From UBA4085 sp964556755 (GTDB taxonomy: Bacteria; Acidobacteriota; Aminicenantia; Aminicenantales; UBA4085), in NCBI GenBank assembly GCA_964556755.1, contig CAZKXI010000014.1, positions 11,368-75,367 of the forward strand: a DNA stretch of 64,000 nt. Reading direction: 5' to 3'. Below the pieces are notes generated by a model. The model had not been told where the DNA came from, made no database searches, and saw nothing but the letters and a program-made list of their open reading frames with translations. The stretch's first letter is position 1. Each line of letters begins with the position of its first letter. Below, in pieces: positions 52,866 to 59,256 of the stretch. The position numbers were made by a program, and so were the translations under genes.

Positions 52866-53929
52866 GGCTTGGCTTCCGTGGTCTCGCGGCGGATGGCGGT
52901 GACGACATTGGGCAGGCCGATGTCGCCGGGGCAGACCCGGGCGCAGCGCCCGCAGCCGACGCAGCCCGGCCGGAGGTACTTGCGGGATTGGGAGTAGGAC
53001 AGCTTGCAGAAGAAGCGCTTGTTGCGGCGGTCCTCGACCGGCCGCCGGGGATTGTGCTCGCCGGCCATCCGGGAGTAGCCCTCGAAGGAGCAGGAGTCCC
53101 AGGTCCGGAGTCGCTCGACCGATCCGTCCTGGCGGGCGGCGTCCTCGATGTTGAAGCAGGAGCAGGAGGGGCAGACGAAGGAGCAGGCTCCGCACTCGAA
53201 GCACTGGTGGCCGATGTACTCCCAGGTCTCGGGCTTGACGAACCCCGTCGTCAGGCGGTTGACGGCCCGCGAGATCCAGGCCTTGTTCTCGACCGCCTGG
53301 CCGTCGAAGAGGCCGATGGAGCGGTCGACCGCGGCGTCCCGGTCCCGCCCGGCTTGCTCGCCCGCCTCGACCAGCCCCAGCTCGGCGGCCAGCTCGCGGC
53401 CTTTGTCGCTTCCGGTCTCGAAGAGGTAGTCCGACCCCAGATCGGTCAGGTTCACGTCGTAGCCTTCGCGGGCGTAGGGCCCGCTGTCCGTGCAGACGCA
53501 GAAGCACTGGGCGAAAGGCCGGACGCAGGTGTGGGCCACGATCAGCATCCGGCGGCGGTGGTCGCGGTAGACCTCGTCGACGAACTCCTGGCCCAGGAAG
53601 AAGCGGTCGAAGCAGAGCAGGCCGGTCAGGTCGCAGGAGCGGACGCCGACCAGGGCCTTGGCCTTGACCAGATCCTCGCGGGCCATGTCCAGCCGCTTGC
53701 TGTCCGGATCGTAGCGGTAGGACAGGATCCGCTCGAAGTGCGGGAAGACCGCGTATTTGGGGGCGTTGACCGGGATGGGCGCGTCCAGCCGCAGGTCGGC
53801 GGGATTCTCGACGCGGTCGAAGAGCGTCTCGCCCGAGACCGGGTGGACCACGGGCCCGTGCAGCTCCCAGCGGGCGGCGATCGCCCGCAGAAGCCGCGGC
53901 ACGTCGGACTTGGGCAGGATATGCATCAT
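52862..53929 (-). CDS. 4Fe-4S dicluster subunit (HydB/AsrA-like)
   Basis: A 355-residue iron-sulfur protein like the sulfhydrogenase beta and anaerobic sulfite reductase A subunits. VGVRSCDLTGLLCFDRFF is typical of the N-terminal AsrA-type domain, and CFECGACSFVCPSCSCF and CVGCGRCARVCPGDIG supply cluster ligands, with an additional Cys-rich HTCVRPFAQCFCVC stretch. It pairs with the flavoprotein that follows. Of three consecutive starts, ATG 53929 overlapping the previous stop (TGATG), with GGAG upstream, is chosen. Confidence 0.9.
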   Translation of the reverse strand: MMHILPKSDVPRLLRAIAARWELHGPVVHPVSGETLFDRVENPADLRLDAPIPVNAPKYAVFPHFERILSYRYDPDSKRLDMAREDLVKAKALVGVRSCDLTGLLCFDRFFLGQEFVDEVYRDHRRRMLIVAHTCVRPFAQCFCVCTDSGPYAREGYDVNLTDLGSDYLFETGSDKGRELAAELGLVEAGEQAGRDRDAAVDRSIGLFDGQAVENKAWISRAVNRLTTGFVKPETWEYIGHQCFECGACSFVCPSCSCFNIEDAARQDGSVERLRTWDSCSFEGYSRMAGEHNPRRPVEDRRNKRFFCKLSYSQSRKYLRPGCVGCGRCARVCPGDIGLPNVVTAIRRETTEAKP

Positions 53930-55908
53930 CACACCTTCTCCAGCCGGACGGGGATGACCGAGTCTTCGCCCCGCTCGACGGCTTCGAACTCGGGCTTGAG
54001 GAAGGCCTCGACCATCGGCCCGATGAAGTAGGGCGCGTAGACCATGCCGGGCAAGACATCGCCGGTGACCCGGGCCTGGACGGTCATGGCCCCCCGGCTC
54101 GAGACCACCCGGACCGGCCGCTTGTCGCGCAGACCGAGGGCGGCGGCATCGTCGGGATGGACGTCCACCAGGCCCTGCGGATAGAGCAGGAGGAGGGCGT
54201 TGTATTCCCGCCGCGGGATGAACGACTTCTTCATGATGTTGTTCTGGTGCCAGTAGAAGTAGGACTTGCCGGCCATGAGCCGAAAGGGATACTCGCCGGA
54301 GACGCCGGACGGCGCGGCGACCGGGGCCTCCAGGGGCACGGCCCGGGGGGCCGGGTCGGGGCCGGACGGGGCGACGGGCCAGACCAGGCCGCCGAGTCGC
54401 GATTCCAGCCCGGCGTAGGTCGCGCCCGCGTAGTAAGGGACCATGTGGGCGATGTCGGCGAAGACCGACTCGGCCGAATCCCAGCCCCAGGGAGATCCGA
54501 GCCGGGCCGCCAGATCGGCCGCGATCCGCCAGGCCGGCCGGGCTTCAAAGCGCGGCTCGACCTTGCCGCGATTGAGCTGGATGCGCCGCTCGGTATTGGT
54601 GGCGGTGCCGTCGCCTTCGGCGTAGGTCGTCGTCGGCAGGACGATGTGGGCCAGCCCGCTGAAGGGATTGACGAAGGCGCCCAGGTAGACGACGAGCTCC
54701 AAGCCGCGAATCTCATCGGCCAGGAGGTTGATCTCCTCGTCATGGTCCATGACGAGGAGGGCTTTCAGGGGCTTGGCCGGATCCCGCAGAAGGTCGACGA
54801 TCGGCCGGCCGGCCGAGGCGTTCGCCTGTTCGCCCCAGGCCGCGCACAGCCAGGAGCGGGCCTCCGAATCGCCGGCCGGACGCCAGCCCGGCAGGCGGCC
54901 GGGGTTCGCGCCCATGTCGTTGGATCCGGCCAGGTTGCTGATGCCGACGACCGGCACGATGCCGCAGCCCGGGCGGCCGATCTTCCCCGCGGCCAGGAAG
55001 AGGTTGTAGACGAGGGCCGCGGTGTCGCGGCCGATCCCGGTGGCGCCGGAAGAGAAGAAGGCCATGGCCCGGCCGGACCCGGCCAGGCGGCGGGCCAGGC
55101 CGCGAAGGCTCTCGAGCGGCAGGCCCGAGGCCTTTTCCAGGCCGGCCAGGTCGACGTCCCTCAGGCGGCCAAGGATCTCCGGCGAGCCCTCGACGCGCCC
55201 GGCGGCGAAGTCGGGATCGGCCAGGCCTTCCTCGACCAGGATCTTGAGCATGGCCGCCAGGACCGCCTTCTTGGTCCCGGGGGCCGGACGCAGGTGAGTC
55301 CGGCTGAGGCGGGCCAGCTGGGTGGTCCGGCTGCTGATGGACACGAGCTCCGCTCCGGCCCGGGCCGCGAAGTGCAGCTCGCTGGCGATGATCGGGTTCT
55401 GGCGGGCCAGGTCGGTGCCCACCACGAGCAGAAAGTCGGCCTGCCTGACGTCGGTCAGGGAGCCGCAAGCACCCGGCCGGCCCGTGCCCCATCGAAGCGC
55501 CTCGGCGGTGGCGGAATACCAGACGTCCGAGAGGAGATCGATGTGGGGCGTGCCCAGAGCGGCTCGAGCCAGGCGGACCAGGGCGAAGACGGCTTCGTTG
55601 GAGGCCCGGGGCGATGCCCAGACGCCGATCTCGCCGGGCCGAAACCGCCGCAGACCGGCGGCCGCCCGGTCGAGGGCCTCGTCCCAGGATGCGGCTTCCA
55701 GCCCGGCCGGCCCCCTCAACAGGGGTCGGGGGATGCGCTCCTCCGAGGCCAGAAGCTCATGGATGTGCCAGCCCCGGACGCAGAGGCGGCCGCGGCTCAC
55801 CGGGTGGCCGGGCGACGGATAGACGCCGCGGACGGCCCCGGATTCGACCCGCAGCAGATGGCCACAACCCGTCCCGCAGAAGTTGCAGACGCCCGAATGG
55901 TAGCTCAT
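53929..55908 (-). CDS. FdhF-like molybdopterin oxidoreductase lacking the usual active-site Cys/Sec
   Basis: A 659-residue cytoplasmic protein of the formate dehydrogenase/bis-MGD family. The N-terminal [4Fe-4S] site is CNFCGTGC (Cys8, 11, 15) with Cys43 in RGRLCVRGW. The MGD-binding blocks AAGKIGRPGCG, NLAGSNDMGANPGRLPG and the C-terminal YWHQNNIMKKS/DVHPDDAAALGL are recognisable. Where formate dehydrogenases have Cys or Sec followed by His (V-C/U-H), this protein has V-Trp130-Tyr, and no in-frame TGA occurs there. It may act on another substrate, or serve as an electron relay. First gene of the hydrogenase operon, after a 154-nt leader. Confidence 0.88.
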   Translation of the reverse strand: MSYHSGVCNFCGTGCGHLLRVESGAVRGVYPSPGHPVSRGRLCVRGWHIHELLASEERIPRPLLRGPAGLEAASWDEALDRAAAGLRRFRPGEIGVWASPRASNEAVFALVRLARAALGTPHIDLLSDVWYSATAEALRWGTGRPGACGSLTDVRQADFLLVVGTDLARQNPIIASELHFAARAGAELVSISSRTTQLARLSRTHLRPAPGTKKAVLAAMLKILVEEGLADPDFAAGRVEGSPEILGRLRDVDLAGLEKASGLPLESLRGLARRLAGSGRAMAFFSSGATGIGRDTAALVYNLFLAAGKIGRPGCGIVPVVGISNLAGSNDMGANPGRLPGWRPAGDSEARSWLCAAWGEQANASAGRPIVDLLRDPAKPLKALLVMDHDEEINLLADEIRGLELVVYLGAFVNPFSGLAHIVLPTTTYAEGDGTATNTERRIQLNRGKVEPRFEARPAWRIAADLAARLGSPWGWDSAESVFADIAHMVPYYAGATYAGLESRLGGLVWPVAPSGPDPAPRAVPLEAPVAAPSGVSGEYPFRLMAGKSYFYWHQNNIMKKSFIPRREYNALLLLYPQGLVDVHPDDAAALGLRDKRPVRVVSSRGAMTVQARVTGDVLPGMVYAPYFIGPMVEAFLKPEFEAVERGEDSVIPVRLEKV

Positions 55909-56062
55909 TCCGACCGCTCCTCGGTTCCCCGGACAGGGAGAGCTTCCCCCCTCGCCTCACCGGGAGAGAAGACTCCGCTCGACCGCCGAGGCGGCTTTCC
56001 GGAGGGAGGGAACCGTCCGGAGCGGCAGAGGTATCACTGGGTGCGGGAGAGGATGGAAACTA
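55909..56062 (-). promoter_or_regulatory. structured 5' leader of the fdhF-like/hydrogenase operon
   Basis: About 154 nt separate the predicted transcription start from the ATG and hold no ORF. On the minus strand there are two hairpins: TCCGG with CCGGA around a purine/pyrimidine-rich loop (about 56000-56025) and CCGCC-TC-GGCGG (about 55988-55999). GAGGAG then lies 8 nt before the start. Position and structure would suit a regulatory leader (for example cofactor sensing), but no known riboswitch consensus was confirmed by eye. Confidence 0.35.
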
Positions 56063-56097
56063 GAGCAGATTCTAGCATCCGGAGAGAAAAAATGCAA
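56060..56097 (-). promoter_or_regulatory. promoter and dyad of the fdhF-like/hydrogenase operon
   Basis: Minus strand TTGCAT (56092-56097), 17-bp spacer, TAGAAT (56069-56074) preceded by TGC. A dyad CTAGA-6 bp-TCTAG (56060-56075) spans the -10, a candidate operator. Confidence 0.6.
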
Positions 56098-56100
56098 AGC

Positions 56101-56721
56101 CTAATCGGCGATCCAGGCGCGCCCGGCGGCCAAAGCGAAGATGCGCTCCGGCGTCGTGTCGGCGGCCTTGGCCAGCTCGGCCAGGCGGGCCTCCGGATCG
56201 ACCGCGGAGATCCCGGCCGCGGTCAGCCGGCGGACCGCTTCCTCCAAGGGGATGGAGGCCAGGGCGCAGACGGAGCGAAGCGACAGGCTGTCCGCATCGG
56301 CCGCCGGCGGCTGGACCTGGACCGTGGCGCGTCCCGACTTGATGCCCGACCGCAGGGACATCAGCTCCCGCGCCGGCGGCCAATGGAAGAGGGCCGCGGC
56401 CAGGCAGGCAGCCAGCAGGAGAAAAGCCGCGCCCAGCTCGGCCCAAGCCCGCCGCGGGCGAGCCGTCCGGGCCTTCAGGTAGGCAACCAGGGCCTTGCGG
56501 TTGAGGACGATATGGACGGCGGCCAGGGCCATGAGGAGGACGACAAAGAGCGTGTGGACGCTCTCCCAGCTCCTCTTATCCAGGCCGAGGAAGCGCCAGC
56601 CGGACCAGGTCGCCAAGCTCCCCTCCGGCCTCAGGTAGAGCGCGACGCCGGCCAGGGCGGCGCCCAGAAAGGCGCCCAGGAGGCTGAAAGAGATCCAGAC
56701 GCGAAGCCTGAAGCGGGGCAT
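56101..56721 (-). CDS. DUF4405-type membrane protein
   Basis: A 206-residue protein with TM helices at about residues 10-30, 55-74 and 92-112. WESVHTLFVVLLMALAAVHIVLNRKAL, with two His one helix-turn pattern apart, is the DUF4405/cytochrome b-like signature and may bind haem. The C-terminal soluble part (SLRSVCALASIPLEEAVRRLTAAGI, then RLAELAKAADTTPERIF) is the tail often attached to this domain. It sits between an unknown gene (2-bp gap) and the hydrogenase operon promoter. A redox role with that operon is plausible but unproven. Confidence 0.7.
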   Translation of the reverse strand: MPRFRLRVWISFSLLGAFLGAALAGVALYLRPEGSLATWSGWRFLGLDKRSWESVHTLFVVLLMALAAVHIVLNRKALVAYLKARTARPRRAWAELGAAFLLLAACLAAALFHWPPARELMSLRSGIKSGRATVQVQPPAADADSLSLRSVCALASIPLEEAVRRLTAAGISAVDPEARLAELAKAADTTPERIFALAAGRAWIAD

Positions 56722-56723
56722 CG

Positions 56724-57251
56724 TCAGCCGCCGGCCTCGGGGGAGGTGAGCCGCCTCAGCCAGGTCCGCACGAGATAGAGCCCGTTGGTGAGCAGGCTGA
56801 TGCCGCCCACGAATCGCTCCTTGATCATGCCCTTGGGGATGAGCTCGATCTCGGCCCTGATGGCGTCCAGGGCGGCCCCCACGGCCTCCAGCTCGGCCCG
56901 CAGGCGAGCGGAGGGCGGCTCCCCCGCCGCCGCGACGTCGAGGCGGGCCGCGATCAGCTCACGGATGCGGGCCGGCTGCCCCAGAGCGGCGCGGTAGAAC
57001 GCCCGGCCTTCCGGCTCGAGGCCCGCGATCATGCGCTCGACGGCGCAAGCCCGGACGAGAGCGTAGCCGATCTGGACCGCCTGGAGGTCCCGGTCCGCGG
57101 AGGCGTCGGGGTGGAATTCGAAGTAGGCCCGGCCCAGCTCGACCATGGCCGCGGCGTCGAAGGCGAAATCGCCCTCCCGTTCGCGGACGGCGCGGGCGAA
57201 GTCGCGCGGATCCGGGAAGGAGCGGAAGAGGTCCGCCGGGCTCGGCCTCAT
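56724..57251 (-). CDS. conserved-looking protein of unknown function
   Basis: A 175-residue protein, predicted almost wholly alpha-helical with no signal peptide, TM segment or Cys motif. Helices around residues 75-140 are Ala/Leu/Arg-rich and could form a coiled coil; the C-terminus has IPKGMIKERFVGGISLLTNGLY. No family recognised. It is tightly packed between a receiver gene (22 bp) and the DUF4405 gene (2 bp), indicating that the three are co-expressed. Confidence 0.65.
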   Translation of the reverse strand: MRPSPADLFRSFPDPRDFARAVREREGDFAFDAAAMVELGRAYFEFHPDASADRDLQAVQIGYALVRACAVERMIAGLEPEGRAFYRAALGQPARIRELIAARLDVAAAGEPPSARLRAELEAVGAALDAIRAEIELIPKGMIKERFVGGISLLTNGLYLVRTWLRRLTSPEAGG

Positions 57252-57273
57252 GACGGGGGAAGGGCGGCGGCGA

Positions 57274-57645
57274 TCAGGACTTGCCCAGGCGGCGCATCAC
57301 GGCCAGAAGCATGTCGAAGTTGACCGGCTTCTGGAACACGCCGCTGAAGCCGAGGGCCCCGAAGCCGATGGTGTCGGCCGTGGCGTCGCCGATGGAGCTG
57401 AGCAGGAAGATAGGCACGTCCTGCCGCTCGCGGCGCATGGTGGCGGCCGCCTTGGCCCCGGCGTCGAGATCCTCCATCATCATGTCGCAGAGGACGATAT
57501 CGGGCTTCCAGGCCCGGAAGACCGTGACGCCGTCCTGGCCGCTGAGAGCGGCCGCGGTCTGGAAGCCCTCGGCCTCCAGGATGGCCTGGACGGACTCGCA
57601 GATGGCCGGATCGTCGTCTATGATGAGGACTTTCTTGGCGGACAT
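57274..57645 (-). CDS. single-domain response regulator
   Basis: A 123-residue receiver domain: IIDDDPAI acidic pocket, phospho-acceptor Asp54 in IVLCDMMMED, Ser pair in FLLSSIGD and Lys in VFQKPVNFD. No output domain. Its GFGALGFSGVFQKPVNFDMLLAVMRRLGK end resembles the receiver at 46.1-46.5 kb, so the two may share partners. The frame is open upstream, but GGAGG 5 nt before ATG 57645 fixes the start. Confidence 0.9.
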   Translation of the reverse strand: MSAKKVLIIDDDPAICESVQAILEAEGFQTAAALSGQDGVTVFRAWKPDIVLCDMMMEDLDAGAKAAATMRRERQDVPIFLLSSIGDATADTIGFGALGFSGVFQKPVNFDMLLAVMRRLGKS

Positions 57646-57678
57646 CTCAACCTCCGGAAGGGGGGATGCGGAAGGGGC

Positions 57679-57684
57679 ATTATA
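57679..57684 (-). promoter_or_regulatory. -10 element of the receiver/DUF4405 operon
   Basis: Minus strand perfect TATAAT, 33 bp before ATG 57645. The -35 region is poor (CTGGCG-like). Confidence 0.5.
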
Positions 57685-57721
57685 TCCGAGACGGACGGCT
57701 TCCGCCAGCGCCGGGCGGGGT

Positions 57722-57750
57722 TTGCCGCCTCCCGGCCGCTGTGCTAGGAT
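57722..57750 (+). promoter_or_regulatory. promoter of the SDR gene
   Basis: TTGCCG (57722-57727), 17-bp spacer, TAGGAT (57745-57750) preceded by TGC; GGAGG at 57769-57773 lies 5 nt before the ATG. Confidence 0.5.
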
Positions 57751-57778
57751 GAGGCCCATCCCGCAAGTGGAGGCAGCC

Positions 57779-58615
57779 ATGGCTCAAGACCTCGAGGGCA
57801 AAGTCGTCGTCATCACCGGCGCCGCCGGCGGCATCGGCTCGGCCACGGCCCGGCTGCTGGCCGGGCAAGGCGCCGTCCTCATGCTGACCGATATCAAGAA
57901 GGACGCCCTGGAGGCCCTGGCCGCCGAGCTGGCCGCCGCGGGCGCCCAAGCCTCGATCCACGTCCACGACGTCCGCGATCCGGCCTCATGGCAGGCCCTG
58001 ACGGACCGGGTCCAGGCCGAGCTCGGCGGGATCGACGTCCTGATCAACAACGCCGGCGTCGTCCACCCGGGCCCGGCCGAGGAGCTGGCCCCGGAGAAGC
58101 TCCAGCAGCAGATTCAGGTCAACCTGCTCGGGACGATCAACGGCTGCCGGGCCGCCTTGCGGGTCATGAAGCCGCAGGGCCGGGGCAAGATCGTCAACGT
58201 CGCCTCGCTGGGCGGCATCGTGCCGATGTCGGGCGAGGCGATCTACAGCGCCACCAAGGCGGGCATCCGCTATTACACCTTGTCGCTGGCCGCGGAGCTC
58301 CACGACTCGCCGGTCCAAGCGGCCGTCGTCTGCCCCGACTCGGTCGAGACGCCGCAGCTTCTCTATGAGATGCAGCACGACGAGGCCGTCCTGTCCTTCG
58401 TCGGGACGGCCATGAAGCCGGAGAAGGTGGCCCAGGGCATCCTCAAGGCCATCCGCAAGAGGAAGGCCGAGATCCTCGTCCCCGGGGCCTTCGGCTCGCT
58501 GGCCCGGCTGGGCATGGCCTTCCCCCGCCTCTACTTCGCCATCTACCCCAGCCTGCGCAAGTCGGGAAGCAAGAACATCCTCAAGCGCCGGCGGAAGGCG
58601 GAGACGAAGGGCTGA
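57779..58615 (+). CDS. short-chain dehydrogenase/reductase
   Basis: A 278-residue classical SDR. The cofactor motif GAAGGIGSATAR (TGxxxGxG type) and Asp after the second strand (LMLTDIKKD) favour NAD(H). NNAGV follows, then the catalytic Ser in NVASLGG and YSATK (Tyr/Lys). A basic C-terminal tail (KRRRKAETKG) and an amphipathic FPRLYFAIYPSLRKSG stretch suggest membrane contact. The next gene encodes a phospholipid synthase 8 bp on, hinting at a lipid substrate; this is inference. Confidence 0.92.
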   Translation: MAQDLEGKVVVITGAAGGIGSATARLLAGQGAVLMLTDIKKDALEALAAELAAAGAQASIHVHDVRDPASWQALTDRVQAELGGIDVLINNAGVVHPGPAEELAPEKLQQQIQVNLLGTINGCRAALRVMKPQGRGKIVNVASLGGIVPMSGEAIYSATKAGIRYYTLSLAAELHDSPVQAAVVCPDSVETPQLLYEMQHDEAVLSFVGTAMKPEKVAQGILKAIRKRKAEILVPGAFGSLARLGMAFPRLYFAIYPSLRKSGSKNILKRRRKAETKG

Positions 58616-58623
58616 GGGCCGGC

Positions 58624-59256
58624 ATGGCCGGGAGCCGCGGGATCCGGATCGTCCCCCGCTTCATCGACCGGGGCGCCGCCTTCCTCGTCGACCGTCTGAC
58701 GGGCGCCTTCATCAAGCTGGGCCTGTCGCCCAACGCGGTCTCCCTGCTCGGCTTCGCGGTCTCCTGGGCCGGGGCGTATTTCCTCTGGCACGGCGATCCG
58801 CTGCCCGCTTTCCTGGCGGGCGCCGCCTGCGGCGGCCTGGACATGCTGGACGGCCGGATCGCCGTCCGGACCGGGCGCAAGACGCGCTTCGGGGCGCTGC
58901 TCGACTCCAGCCTGGACCGCTATTCCGAGTTCGCCTTCTACCTGGCCCTGGCCCTGCGCTTCCAAAGCCGCTGGCCGATGTGGGCCGCTTTCGCCGCCTT
59001 TCTGGGCTCGACCATGGTCAGCTACGTCCGGGCCCGGGCCGAGGGCTTGGGCTTCGAATGCCGGGGCGGGGTCATGCAGCGGGCCGACCGCTTCCTCGTC
59101 CTGGGGCTGGCTTGCCTGGCGGCGATCGCCTTCCCGGTCTACGACCAAGCCATGGCCGCGGCCCTCGTCCTCATCGCCGCCGTCTCGAACCTGACCGCCG
59201 TCCAGCGCCTCCTCCACGTCCGCAGGCTCGATCAGTCAAAGACGCCGCGGGCATAG
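58624..59256 (+). CDS. CDP-alcohol phosphatidyltransferase
   Basis: A 210-residue membrane enzyme with about six TM helices. The CDP-alcohol motif is present as LDGRIAVRTG followed by FGALLDSSLDR (G-x3-D-x3-D). The first half has one extra residue (A-V-R where most members have A-R). The family joins a CDP-activated lipid or alcohol to a second alcohol, as in PgsA, PssA or inositol-phosphate transferases; the exact acceptor cannot be told. Its last 25 bp overlap the convergent DUF362 gene. Confidence 0.88.
   Translation: MAGSRGIRIVPRFIDRGAAFLVDRLTGAFIKLGLSPNAVSLLGFAVSWAGAYFLWHGDPLPAFLAGAACGGLDMLDGRIAVRTGRKTRFGALLDSSLDRYSEFAFYLALALRFQSRWPMWAAFAAFLGSTMVSYVRARAEGLGFECRGGVMQRADRFLVLGLACLAAIAFPVYDQAMAAALVLIAAVSNLTAVQRLLHVRRLDQSKTPRA

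Noticed and set aside
55519..55521. Possible selenocysteine in the FdhF-like gene
   Set aside because: The codon at the aligned position is TGG (Trp), not TGA, and no in-frame TGA was found before the normal stop.
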